Shown here: positions 29,610 to 37,752 of the stretch, piece after piece | How the letters are laid out: the number at the start of each line of letters is the position of its first letter | Numbering within the stretch: the stretch's first letter is position 1 | Assembly: GCF_001050035.1 (NCBI RefSeq) | Contig: NZ_CVTA01000003.1 | Span: forward strand, 62,001 to 126,000 | Direction of reading: 5' to 3' | DNA from: Mycolicibacterium komanii | GTDB taxonomy: Bacteria; Actinomycetota; Actinomycetes; Mycobacteriales; Mycobacteriaceae | DNA length: 64,000 nucleotides | The notes under the pieces: generated by a model | What the model was told of the DNA's origin: nothing | Seen by the model: the letters and a program-made list of their open reading frames with translations, nothing else | Database searches by the model: none | Translations under genes and position numbers: made by a program

Positions 29610-29612
29610 CCA
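29569..29612 (+). repeat. attL: 44-bp tRNA-Gly 3' half
   Basis: First copy of a perfect 44-bp direct repeat, overlapping the functional tRNA-Gly from the anticodon loop to CCA. The bases on both sides differ from the second copy, so 44 bp is the full identity segment. This is the usual crossover region for tyrosine integrases. Confidence 0.9.
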
Positions 29613-29660
29613 CCAGGTCCAGCGTCGACGCTGGCGAACGTTCATTCGAAAGTCTCCGCC

Positions 29661-29680
29661 GTACCTACTTCGTACCTACT
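29661..29680 (+). repeat. Arm-type tandem repeat, left end
   Basis: GTACCTACT-TC-GTACCTACT, 49 bp inside attL. Its partner at the other end differs at one base. Paired short repeats near att sites are typical binding sites for the N-terminal domain of tyrosine integrases. Confidence 0.6.
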
Positions 29681-29697
29681 GCCCCCGGGTTTTCAGG

Positions 29698-30636
29698 CTA
29701 TTTGGACCTAGCCTTCTTGGCAGCGGATTTCTTAGCCGGAGCCTTCTTGGCAGCTGCCCGCTTAGCCGGAGCCTTCTTGGCTGGAGCCTTCTTCACAGGA
29801 GCCTTCTCGGCCTTCTTCGGCAGCTCGACGCCGACCAGCTTGGCGGCGCGCTCACCGACGGCGCGGGTCTGCGCGGCGACGTTGCCCAGCGCTTCCTGGG
29901 TCAGCTCGACGGCCTGGTCGGTGTAGCCCTCGACGCGGGTGGCGGCGTCGCTTAGCCCGGGCTGGCCGCGCAGCCGCTCCAACGCTGCCTCGCCACGCTC
30001 GACGAGCTTGTTGTAGGTCGTCTGCGCGGCATCGGCGTAGCTCTCCGCGAACTTCCGCAGCTCCTCCGATGTCAGCCGGCCACGCAGCTCACCGAACTGA
30101 GTCGGCAGCTCCTCCTCCAGCTTGGCAAGGCGAGCTCGGCTCTCCTCGACGCGCGCCTCCGCGTCGGAACGAGCCTCCCCGGCGCGCTCGCGCAGGGTGG
30201 CCACGATCTCATTGACTCGCTCCAAGGCCAGATCAGCGGCTCCCACAGCAGCAAGAAGGGGTGCGCGAGTAGCTTCAAGGTCCTCTGAGCGACTAGCGCC
30301 GTAATTTAGAAGCGCTTGAATATCGTCGCCGCTGATTGTGTCTATTCTCCCAGACTCGATGGCGAACTTGTGGCTATGATCCGCTCGCGTAATGACAGCT
30401 TCGAGCGCATAGTTGATTGCACCATTCTTTGCAACAGCGAGAAACAAGCTGAGGAACTTTTCGCGCTCGTCTTCGCGGCGATAGATCGTGAATTCGATCG
30501 CGTCATGGGAATCCACACCCCAGCTGATAACTTTCCATCCCGTGGACTGAAAGCTGCGTAGTACCCCATCAAGGCTCGGCTGGCCAATATCTCTCACGAT
30601 ATCCGTCGGGTATTCGAGGACGTGCGTAACACTCAT
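29698..30636 (-). CDS. Chimeric HbhA (heparin-binding haemagglutinin) with novel N-terminal domain
   Basis: 312 aa. Residues about 121-312 are HbhA-like: [20 protein letters not shown], a long coiled coil ([37 protein letters not shown]), the block [20 protein letters not shown], and a C-terminal lysine/alanine/proline tail of KKAPAKKA repeats that in true HbhA binds heparan sulfate. Residues 1-120 are an unrecognised alpha/beta domain ([20 protein letters not shown]) replacing the short HbhA N terminus, and are encoded by visibly AT-richer DNA. The ATG at 30636 has GAGG 8 nt upstream. It is 10 bp after the preceding orphan gene. The normal hbhA locus is elsewhere in mycobacteria, so this is an extra, mobile copy. 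Confidence 0.82.
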   Translation of the reverse strand: MSVTHVLEYPTDIVRDIGQPSLDGVLRSFQSTGWKVISWGVDSHDAIEFTIYRREDEREKFLSLFLAVAKNGAINYALEAVITRADHSHKFAIESGRIDTISGDDIQALLNYGASRSEDLEATRAPLLAAVGAADLALERVNEIVATLRERAGEARSDAEARVEESRARLAKLEEELPTQFGELRGRLTSEELRKFAESYADAAQTTYNKLVERGEAALERLRGQPGLSDAATRVEGYTDQAVELTQEALGNVAAQTRAVGERAAKLVGVELPKKAEKAPVKKAPAKKAPAKRAAAKKAPAKKSAAKKARSK

Positions 30637-30646
30637 ATCTGTTGCC

Positions 30647-31090
30647 TCACTTGATTTCTCGCGGCCACTGCGGAGGGACTATGGCGTCTGCATCAAAGCC
30701 GTCAATCAGAAGGTACTCTACTGCCCCACCGCCGCCCCTAATCCTTCTAGGCCCATGAGCGACGACCTTCTCTGGGTCGAGAATTAAGGCATACTTCGGG
30801 ACAGGAAGGTCAGTGGGTAGGTTGAGAGTCGGAACTACGGTATCGGTACACAAAACTGTTGGTGTTAGATAATGCTTTCCGCTGAAGTGTGCGATACCCG
30901 AATTCACTGAATAACGGCGGTGATCCTTCCAGCGAACATACTTGAGCAAGAATCTGCCTCGGAGTTGATCAGCGAGGTCACCACATTGAGGTAGATCATG
31001 ATCGGCAGTGTTCGCCGGGAACACGGTAACGCCATTTCTCATGAACATCTCGTCATCCAGGCTGACAGCAAGTTGGGCAGCGTGCGGCAT
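30647..31090 (-). CDS. Hypothetical protein of the tRNA-Gly element
   Basis: 147 aa, not recognised. Soluble, starts ATG at 31090 ([20 protein letters not shown]). It contains [19 protein letters not shown] and ends with a Gly-rich turn before [13 protein letters not shown]. Codon use is unlike the neighbours, with many A/T third positions, so it was recently acquired. It is 10 bp upstream of the HbhA chimera and probably cotranscribed. A toxin, effector or its partner is possible given this two-gene arrangement, but no motif proves it. Confidence 0.6.
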   Translation of the reverse strand: MPHAAQLAVSLDDEMFMRNGVTVFPANTADHDLPQCGDLADQLRGRFLLKYVRWKDHRRYSVNSGIAHFSGKHYLTPTVLCTDTVVPTLNLPTDLPVPKYALILDPEKVVAHGPRRIRGGGGAVEYLLIDGFDADAIVPPQWPREIK

Positions 31091-31227
31091 AGCGAAAGAT
31101 TATCCGCAACCACTGTCGAGGCTACGCATCTCGCGACATTCGTGCAGCGCACGATCTAGCCCCGCACCTGGTCCGACATGGTGTCCAGTTAGATGTCGAG
31201 GTTGGCGAAGTCGATGTCCTTGCGGCG

Positions 31228-32058
31228 CTATCGACGTTGCACCACCCAGCCCTCCCGGTGCCACTGCGCGATGGTCGCCGCGAGGGCGACGACGGCGCGT
31301 GCCTCTTCTGGTGTAGGTGGGCGGTTCTTAGCGTTGCCCTGGTGCCGGTCGATGTTGGGCCAGATGCCGTCGAGCATGCCGACGAGCGGAGCGACATCGT
31401 TGTCGTCGTCCTTACCGGGCAACACCATCTTCCATACGTGGCCCTGGTTGCGGAGTTCGCCGATCACGCCGCCGAGGTTCGCCTTGTCCTTCTTTGGGAT
31501 GACCAGTGGAATGAAGAGCGCCTCCATCGCCTTGATGGCATGGTCCCAAGCGTCGGACGGGTCGCCGTTGCGGCCGAACGCATTCGCCCAAGCTTCTTTC
31601 AGTTCCGTCGTTGCCTCGTCCATGACTGAGGTGGCCACGTCGTACGTCGCCTGCGCCTCGTCGCTGACGACACGGACCAACGACAACCCATCCTCGGCAA
31701 GCGTCCACGCAGACCCTCCAGCATCCAGTACCCGTGCGAGGGACTGACCGTAGACCTTGTGGTTCCAGACCTGCAGCACGCCATCGAGTAGGTCGAGGAA
31801 ATCATCATCGTCCTGTTGTTGGGCATCACCCAACAGGTTGAACATCAAGTCCGTCGGCCCCCACGACGGATGAACCTTCGCGCGCAGAAAAACCGCTAAC
31901 TCGCGCAGCTTGCGCTCGTCAATTTGTTGGTGCTGAAGCGACCTAACGGTGTGTTCGTACCAGTGCACTAAGCCATGAACCAAGTGTTCCGGTACACCCT
32001 CGAACGGCCCGTCCGGTTGCGCCTTCCCCCGGCGCTGCGACAGTCGTTGTCCAGCCAT
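31228..32058 (-). CDS. Island protein resembling abortive-infection (AbiJ/Abi_C-like) proteins
   Basis: 276 aa, soluble. The C-terminal half (AWDHAIKAMEALFIPL, then LGGVIGELRNQGHVWK, then a Pro-rich segment before ARAVVALAATIAQW) has the layout I associate with Abi_C/HEPN-type helical domains of abortive-infection proteins. There an N-terminal clonal-expansion segment is followed by a short-loop helical bundle. This is an impression, not a profile match. The ATG at 32058 has AGGGTGGAG directly upstream and is preferred over the GTG at 32067. Its position in a tRNA-borne mini-island fits a phage-defence cargo. Confidence 0.5.
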   Translation of the reverse strand: MAGQRLSQRRGKAQPDGPFEGVPEHLVHGLVHWYEHTVRSLQHQQIDERKLRELAVFLRAKVHPSWGPTDLMFNLLGDAQQQDDDDFLDLLDGVLQVWNHKVYGQSLARVLDAGGSAWTLAEDGLSLVRVVSDEAQATYDVATSVMDEATTELKEAWANAFGRNGDPSDAWDHAIKAMEALFIPLVIPKKDKANLGGVIGELRNQGHVWKMVLPGKDDDNDVAPLVGMLDGIWPNIDRHQGNAKNRPPTPEEARAVVALAATIAQWHREGWVVQRR

Positions 32059-32127
32059 GCGCTCCACCCTATGGCGGTGCGCCGACAGTTCCCGGCGCGC
32101 GGCGTGGGCGTGTCTTTGGCGCCCGCT

Positions 32128-32147
32128 GTACCTACTTTGTACCTACT
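32128..32147 (+). repeat. Arm-type tandem repeat, right end
   Basis: GTACCTACT-TT-GTACCTACT, 143 bp inside attR, same orientation as the left copy at 29661-29680. Confidence 0.6.
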
Positions 32148-32290
32148 ACTGGCCCGTACTGTAGCCGTACCGCACTCGCACCGGAGTAGTGCGCTAGTCG
32201 CACCGAAGTTGCTGGTGGCGTTGCATTTTGGGTTAGCGGGCTGGACCACTACCAGCGCCGACGCGAACACGCGTTCGGGTGCGTATAAAA

Positions 32291-32334
32291 CTTCCAAACT
32301 AGCTACGCGGGTTCGATTCCCGTCGCCCGCTCCA
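32291..32334 (+). repeat. attR: displaced 44-bp tRNA-Gly 3' fragment
   Basis: Exact copy of 29569-29612. No acceptor or D arm lies upstream, so this is not a tRNA gene. It marks the right boundary of the element. Confidence 0.9.
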
Positions 32335-33151
32335 AAGCTACGACTACACAGTCGGTAGCACGTTCGTTGACTCCTGCCGCACGCCGCCCCTACTCCCACT
32401 GCCGGGCTGACGTGGCCGCTGGAGCGAGGGTCTCCTGGAGCCATGGGAGACAACACCGACGACGACCAGAGGTCGGCCGTGCGGCGCCGTATTTCGCGGT
32501 CGGCTGCATAAAGCCTCGCGGGCGGTTGCGCCGAACCGGCCGTGTCGCGCATGGACGTCCCGATCGACGATTGCACGCGCCCGCCCTTCGCTAGTTCTCA
32601 CGCTGCGGAACCAGAACCACCGCCGTGCGCGAGTTCACACCACGGTCTTGCAGTCCTTTCACAGGCAACGAAGCGGTGCGGCATTCATTGGTATGGGCGT
32701 ACCAGAAATTTGCTGCTTTTGCGCATTCGCGACACATTTTTCGTTTGGGCAAACTAATTCAGTGACACCCGATGCCTTATCTCGGCCTTATCTCGAGATT
32801 CAGGAAAATCGTCTTTTTTTCGCGAATAACTTGACTCATGGTCGCCGATCACATACCTATCTAGGAACCGACAACTAAAGGGGTTTCAGTGGGCCCGATC
32901 GACATCGCGCGCGAGGGCACCGTCGATCGCCGGCGGCAGCCCCTCTGGTGTCGAGCGGCATCGCCTGTCGGACACAAACCCGACGGTCCAGCTCAGATCG
33001 CCTTTTCTGGCCCCGCCGGATCGTGGCCCCGAACGCAGCCGCCCGGCGCCGCGGCCGAGCCGCGGACAGGCGGTTTGAATAAATGGACTTATGGGTATCG
33101 GATAAGTACTCTTATCCAGAGCCATAAGCGTACTTACGGGGGGATAGTCGG
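32335..33151. other. 0.8-kb region without a supportable gene
   Basis: After attR the sequence becomes AT-rich (32650-32880) and no frame has recognisable content. It includes a tandem 11-bp repeat GCCTTATCTCG x2 (32774-32795) and ends with the 41-bp dyad before the prenyltransferase gene. It probably represents decayed sequence plus the promoter region of the next operon. Confidence 0.5.
33088..33128. promoter_or_regulatory. Nested 41-bp dyad upstream of the prenyltransferase operon
   Basis: CTTATGG-N5-GGATAAG-TACT-CTTATCC-N4-CCATAAG. The inner arms (33100-33106/33111-33117) and outer arms (33088-33094/33122-33128) are each perfect, giving four CTTAT half-sites. The dyad ends 23 bp before the TTG start. 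The CTTATC core also appears in the tandem repeat at 32774-32795. It fits an operator for a tetrameric or paired dimeric regulator, or an mRNA leader hairpin. Confidence 0.6.
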
Positions 33152-33817
33152 TTGCGCGTTCTGACGGGCTACGAACCCACCCACGTCGGTTTGATACCCG
33201 ACGGCATGCGCCGATGGGCAAAGAGCCGCGGTGTCTCATTGGAGGACGCGTATCTTCAGGGCGCGGAAAAGGTAGCCGACATTCTTCAGGTATTGCGGCG
33301 CCACAATGTGAAGACGGTGACGGTGTACAACCTGAGCCGCGCCAACCTCGCCCGCAGTCAGGCCGAGCTCGAGCCGGTGTTCAACGCCTCCATCCAGTTC
33401 CTGACCAGGTTGATTCCCGCACGCTTCGAGCCCGACGAGTGCAGTGTGCGGCTGCACGGTGACCGGTCGGTGCTTCCGGAGGAATACGTCGCGGCGGCAC
33501 AGCATGCGGAGTCCGTCATGTGTGGTGACGAATTCCGCGTCAACATCCTGGCTGCGTATGACGCCAACGACGAGCTACGCGCCGCGCACCTGCAGGCCCA
33601 GCGACAGGGTGGCGAAATTCGCGGCGCCTTCGACATCGACGACGTCGACCTGGTCATCCGCACCTCGCCCGAGCCTCTGCTGAGCGGATTCCTCCCCCTG
33701 CAGACCCAGTACGCACAACTGCGCTTCCTGACGACGCCGCTCAACGACCTCGAGGATCGGCACATCGAGGAATTCATCAACGACTACCGGCGCACACCGC
33801 AGCTTCGGGGACGGTAG
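33152..33817 (+). CDS. Divergent cis-prenyltransferase (UppS-like)
   Basis: 221-aa member of the undecaprenyl-diphosphate synthase superfamily, which condenses isopentenyl diphosphate in cis. HVGLIPDGMRRWAKSRG (11-27) corresponds to the catalytic HxxxxxDGNxRWA block with Asp17 in place. VRLHGDRSVLP and DLVIRTSPEPLLSGFLPLQTQYAQL correspond to the IPP-binding RxSxE region. The usual GHxxG is LQGAEK, the ENW block is LSRANLA, and NYGGRxE is AAYDANDE, so the chain-length or substrate site is altered. The start is TTG 33152 behind a GGGGGG ribosome site. Followed by a UGM-like flavoprotein 6 bp later. Confidence 0.78.
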   Translation: MRVLTGYEPTHVGLIPDGMRRWAKSRGVSLEDAYLQGAEKVADILQVLRRHNVKTVTVYNLSRANLARSQAELEPVFNASIQFLTRLIPARFEPDECSVRLHGDRSVLPEEYVAAAQHAESVMCGDEFRVNILAAYDANDELRAAHLQAQRQGGEIRGAFDIDDVDLVIRTSPEPLLSGFLPLQTQYAQLRFLTTPLNDLEDRHIEEFINDYRRTPQLRGR

Positions 33818-33823
33818 CCGTCG

Positions 33824-35200
33824 ATGCACTCCGACAAGCGTCCCCTGATCATCGGCGCCGGGCCGGCGGGCCTCACCGCCGCCCTCGAACTCGCCAAGAA
33901 CGGCGTGGTGGCCCAGGTGTTCGAGGCGTCGTCGAACGTCGGTGGTCTGGCGCGCACCCCGGGCGAGCACGGATTCCGGATCGATCCCGGCGGCCACCGG
34001 TTCTTCACCAAGGACGAGCAGATCCTCGAACTCTGGAAGTCCCTGCTGCCAGCCGACCAGTGGCATTCGGTGTCCCGACGCAGCGCCATGCTCGTCGACG
34101 GCCACTACGTGCCCTATCCGCTCGTCGGCCGAAACCTGCTGACGCAGTTGGGCTATCGCCGCGGAGCGCGCGGCCTGGGCAGCCTGCTGTGGTCCAGGCT
34201 CCGACGCAATTCGATCGACGACTCGGCCAACTTCCTCGAGTGGGGGCGATACCAGTTCGGCGACTACTGGTATCGCATGTTCTTCGACGGATATGTGCGA
34301 AAGACCTGGCTCGCCGAACCCGCCGACCTCACGAGCGACTGGGCCGAGCAGCGCATCAAGCCGATCGTCTGGGGCGACGCGATCGGCGCAGACGCATTCC
34401 TCTATCCCCGGCGCGGACCCGGGCAGCTCTGGGACGCCGCAGCATCGGCGCTCGCGCAGTTCGGCGTCGAACCGGCGCTTGACTCACCGGTGGACAAGCT
34501 TCGATTCGACGGTCGACGCTGGACGATCGAACTGCGCAACGGGGACACCGCCACCGGCGACGCCGTCTTCTCCAGCATGCCCCTTCAGATGTTGATCAAC
34601 GCGCTGGAACCCGCACCGCCACAGCAGGTCTGGGAGGCCGCGGCCCAGCTCAAGCACCGGGGCTTGATCACGGTCGCGGTGGCCCTCGGGCAGCGACGCG
34701 AACTTCCGTTTAACTGGTTGTACACCCCCGGCAGGAATCTGCGGGTGGGCCGCATCCAGAATTACCGCCGGTGGTCGGACGATCTGACCCCGCCGGACTG
34801 GGACGGGACGTACCTGGGCTTCGAGTACTTCATCGGCGCGGGTTCCGAACTGTGGACCGCCGACGACAGCCGCTTGCGGCGGATGGTCGAAACCGACCTG
34901 CGCACACTGGGATTCGACACCCGCACGATCGAGCGAGTCATGATCGTGCGCTCCCAGTTCGCCTATCCGATCTGTAATCCGGCGATGGACACGAGCGTCG
35001 GCCGGATCCGGGACTACCTCCGCAGGCGCTATCCGTCCCTGCACCCGATCGGGCGCAACGGCATGCACCGCTACGACAACCAGGACCACGCGATGCTCAG
35101 CGCCATGCACAGCGTGAAGCGCTATTTCGGCGAGACCATCGACCCCTGGCAGGTCAACAAGGACCGCCGCTACCACGAATCCGGGCTGCTGAAGGTCTAG
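33824..35200 (+). CDS. UDP-galactopyranose-mutase-like FAD-dependent oxidoreductase
   Basis: 458-aa flavoprotein. The N-terminal Rossmann motif is LIIGAGPAGLTAALEL (GxGxxG) followed by VFEASSNVGGLARTPGEHGFRIDPGGHRF, the arrangement shared by UDP-galactopyranose mutases, protoporphyrinogen oxidase-like and glycosyl-oxidoreductase families. The C-terminal part has PICNPAMDTSVGRI and NGMHRYDNQDHAM, typical of UGM-like homologues in polysaccharide loci. True Glf is smaller and differs, so ring contraction is not certain. It lies 6 bp after the prenyltransferase and is convergent with the sugar-phosphate transferase. Confidence 0.75.
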   Translation: MHSDKRPLIIGAGPAGLTAALELAKNGVVAQVFEASSNVGGLARTPGEHGFRIDPGGHRFFTKDEQILELWKSLLPADQWHSVSRRSAMLVDGHYVPYPLVGRNLLTQLGYRRGARGLGSLLWSRLRRNSIDDSANFLEWGRYQFGDYWYRMFFDGYVRKTWLAEPADLTSDWAEQRIKPIVWGDAIGADAFLYPRRGPGQLWDAAASALAQFGVEPALDSPVDKLRFDGRRWTIELRNGDTATGDAVFSSMPLQMLINALEPAPPQQVWEAAAQLKHRGLITVAVALGQRRELPFNWLYTPGRNLRVGRIQNYRRWSDDLTPPDWDGTYLGFEYFIGAGSELWTADDSRLRRMVETDLRTLGFDTRTIERVMIVRSQFAYPICNPAMDTSVGRIRDYLRRRYPSLHPIGRNGMHRYDNQDHAMLSAMHSVKRYFGETIDPWQVNKDRRYHESGLLKV

Positions 35201-35207
35201 TGCGTCC

Positions 35208-36743
35208 CTACTCCGAGGGTTTGAGCACCGCGAAGACGGTCAGGACCATGATCTTGAAGTCGAGAAGCAGCGACCAGTTCTGGATGTAGTAGTTGTCGAA
35301 CTCCGCGCGGTCGGCGATCGAGGTCTGGCCGCGAAGCCCGTGCACCTGCGCCCAGCCGGTGATGCCGGCCTTCACCCGGTGCCGGTCGCCGTAGCGCCGC
35401 ACCTGCATCTCGAACAGCTCGACGAACTCCGGTCGCTCGGGGCGTGGGCCGACAAGCGTCATGTCGCCGCGCAGAACATTGACCAGTTGGGGCAGCTCGT
35501 CGAGCGACATCCTGCGCATGAACTTGCCGATCGGGGTGCGCCGATCGTCGCCCTCGACTCCCCCGGGCGCGGAGCCATCCTTCAACGCGAACGCCGTCGT
35601 GGCCGGGCCGACCGGTCGCATGCTGCGGAACTTCAGGCAGTCGAACACCTTGCCGTCGCGCCCGACGCGCTGCTGACGGAAGTACACCGGTCCCGGCGAG
35701 CTCAATTTGACCAGGATCGCGAGCGCGACGTACAGCGGCGAGATCACCAGCAGGCCGACCGCGGCGATCACCCGTCCCAGCGCGTGCTTGACCGCGAACT
35801 GCCAACCCTTGGGGTCGGTGTGGCAGAGCACCAGCAGCGGTATGCCGCCGAGGTGCTCGACATATGTCGCACCGCCGATGACGTCTCGCATGCGAGGCAC
35901 GACCCGCACCCGCAGTCCGAGGTTCTGCGCCAGTTGCGCCGCGAGCGCGAGCTCTTCGTCGGGGGTCGTCGACGGCGCGACGATGAGCTTCTTGGCGCCA
36001 GTGGCCCGCACGGCGACCTCGAGGTTGACCGTGGGCCCGAGGAAGGGCACGTCGACCAACTCCGCGGACGTCGGCCGGGTGTCGTCGAGCACCCCGACGG
36101 GGTGCAGGCCGTAGTCGGGGATCTGACGCATCCGCGTGATGAGCTGACGCAGAAACGGCCCGGAACCGATGATCAGCGCCGGCGCCCCGAAGCCGTGCCG
36201 TCGCCTCAGATACCGCTGAGCCAGAGATCTGAGGAGACGGACCGCAGGCAGCAGAACGGCCGCAAAGACCCAGATCCTGATGACCAATTCGCTTGGGCGG
36301 ACGTGCTCTTCGACCACGGAGCCGGTGGGCAGCGCGGGCACGGCCACCAACAACACGGTCAGCGTCGCCAGCGCAGACACCGCCACCGACGTTTCCACGG
36401 GTTCGAAATCGTCGAGGAAGCTGTGGCCGAGCCTGCGCTTGTACAACGACCGGGTGTAAAGGATCACCAGAACGATCGGCACGAACAGCCACGAGACGGC
36501 GGCGACGTTGCGGTCCGGGACCGGTCCCGACGTCGACCACTGCGCTAGCGCGACGGCCCATACCGCCGCCCAGACGTCCAGGCCGACGGTGAGCGCGACA
36601 TAGCCCGTTTCGGCGCGGAGTGCCTCGATCCAGCCTTTCTTCCTCTTGTCGGGAGAGGCTGGCGGCACTGCCTTGAGCTGCGGAACCGTGGTCCTGAGCC
36701 GAGGTTGCGAATCACGAGTGGGCGCATCCACGTCAGCCTGCAT
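35208..36743 (-). CDS. Polyprenyl-phosphate hexose-1-phosphate transferase (WbaP/WcaJ type)
   Basis: 511-aa membrane enzyme that starts lipid-linked glycan synthesis by moving a sugar-1-phosphate from a nucleotide sugar to polyprenyl phosphate. Four N-terminal helices (about 45-180) and a Rossmann-like CoA-binding-type domain (about 185-310, ALIIGSGPFLRQL) are followed by a TM hairpin near 335-355 and the catalytic domain. Its signature is LKFRSMRPV, then GKFMRRMSLDELPQLVNVLRG, DMTLVGPRPERPEF and RHRVKAGITGWAQVHGLRG. The ATG at 36743 is clear. With the neighbouring prenyltransferase and UGM-like genes it suggests a dedicated surface-glycan locus. Confidence 0.9.
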   Translation of the reverse strand: MQADVDAPTRDSQPRLRTTVPQLKAVPPASPDKRKKGWIEALRAETGYVALTVGLDVWAAVWAVALAQWSTSGPVPDRNVAAVSWLFVPIVLVILYTRSLYKRRLGHSFLDDFEPVETSVAVSALATLTVLLVAVPALPTGSVVEEHVRPSELVIRIWVFAAVLLPAVRLLRSLAQRYLRRRHGFGAPALIIGSGPFLRQLITRMRQIPDYGLHPVGVLDDTRPTSAELVDVPFLGPTVNLEVAVRATGAKKLIVAPSTTPDEELALAAQLAQNLGLRVRVVPRMRDVIGGATYVEHLGGIPLLVLCHTDPKGWQFAVKHALGRVIAAVGLLVISPLYVALAILVKLSSPGPVYFRQQRVGRDGKVFDCLKFRSMRPVGPATTAFALKDGSAPGGVEGDDRRTPIGKFMRRMSLDELPQLVNVLRGDMTLVGPRPERPEFVELFEMQVRRYGDRHRVKAGITGWAQVHGLRGQTSIADRAEFDNYYIQNWSLLLDFKIMVLTVFAVLKPSE

Positions 36744-36855
36744 GTCCCCCCCGATTGGAACCCCAGCGTTGCAGAACTGTCTGCAATCGCAAGCGTTGCC
36801 AGTGTAAGCTACGCGCCCGAATTTCCAGGAAATTCGTCTGCTTCAACGACCGGCC

Positions 36856-37593
36856 TCATTGCTGCGCATCCGTGCGGGCGTTGAAAATCCGTTCAGCGGC
36901 GAGCGCGGCGAAATCACTCAGCACCTGAACGTGCCCGGTGCCCCAGAGGCGGGGTTTGGTGTCGTAAACGCACAGTGTGCCAATCGCATTGCCGGCCTGA
37001 TCCATCAACGGTATGCCGAGATAAGCGACGACGCTGCCGTCGCGCACCGCCGGATGCTGCTTGAACGTCGGATCGAGGCGGGCATCCTCGAGGACCAGTG
37101 GCGCACCGTCGGCCACCGCGTACTGGCAGACCGATCGCTCCAGTGGCGTCTGCCTGCTTTCGGGAGAACTGGTGTCCTGACCGACCGCGCTCTTGAAGAA
37201 CTGCCGATCCTCGTCGACGAGGGTCAGCGTGGCGTGAGGCGCATCGAGCGCATCGGCGGCGGCTCGGGTGATCCGGTCGTAGATCGCTTCCGGCGGCGAG
37301 TCCAACAGGCCGGTACGACGGAGGGCGCTCAAGCGGTCGGGGTCGGTGATGACCGTCGTCACGTCCGGCATCGCGGTCTTCTCGAGCACACCCGAATCCG
37401 ACAAATGGGCTTGCAGCTCGTCGACGGCGGGATCGCTGGCGCGCCTCATATCGTTCGCCATCTGTGTGGCGACCGCGCGGGCCACGTACGTTTCGACGTT
37501 CTCCCCAGCCTCCCGCGCGAGCTCCTCGAGCAAGCGGTTGAGGTAGTCGTCGAATCGGCGTACGCGCTCCGTCACTCGACTTACGGTACGCAT
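36856..37593 (-). CDS. GAF-domain protein
   Basis: 245-aa soluble protein. Residues about 1-60 are an amphipathic helical N terminus; residues about 95-240 form one GAF domain (HATLTLVDEDRQFFKSAVGQ, RSVCQYAVADGAPLVLEDAR, VAYLGIPLMDQAGNAIGTLCVYD). The SVCQYA..D arrangement is common in GAF domains linked to redox or phytochrome-like sensing. No output domain is attached, so it may act by protein contact. It stands alone. Confidence 0.8.
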   Translation of the reverse strand: MRTVSRVTERVRRFDDYLNRLLEELAREAGENVETYVARAVATQMANDMRRASDPAVDELQAHLSDSGVLEKTAMPDVTTVITDPDRLSALRRTGLLDSPPEAIYDRITRAAADALDAPHATLTLVDEDRQFFKSAVGQDTSSPESRQTPLERSVCQYAVADGAPLVLEDARLDPTFKQHPAVRDGSVVAYLGIPLMDQAGNAIGTLCVYDTKPRLWGTGHVQVLSDFAALAAERIFNARTDAQQ

Positions 37594-37752
37594 ATTGACG
37601 CGTGAAACGAAATCGGGGCGCCCGTAGTAGAGGTTTGCCCCAGGTCATTGAGACACAGTTCACAGCGCGGTAATGGTTTGCACGCCGCCGACCCTCCCGC
37701 CGCGGTCTTCACCATCCGGTCCGTACCTGATGGCCTGGGTAGGGTGGTCGCC

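Larger units (their letters stand above)
29613..32334. mobile_element. 2.7-kb tRNA-Gly integrated mini-island without integrase
   Basis: DNA between attL and attR (29569-29612 and 32291-32334). It carries three leftward genes: an Abi-like protein, an orphan and an HbhA chimera. GC is clearly lower than the chromosome in 30300-31230. Inside each end is a tandem GTACCTACT pair (29661-29680 and 32128-32147, 19 of 20 identical) of the kind used as integrase arm-type sites. No integrase, excisionase or replication gene is visible. It is therefore a satellite moved in trans or a shrunken prophage/ICE remnant. Confidence 0.85.

Noticed and set aside
32281..32334. Second tRNA-Gly gene
   Set aside because: Only the 3' half from the anticodon loop is present, with no acceptor 5' strand or D arm; it is the attR copy.
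32886..33239. 117-codon minus frame before the prenyltransferase
   Set aside because: Overlaps the dyad and the prenyltransferase start; no domain and poor codon bias.
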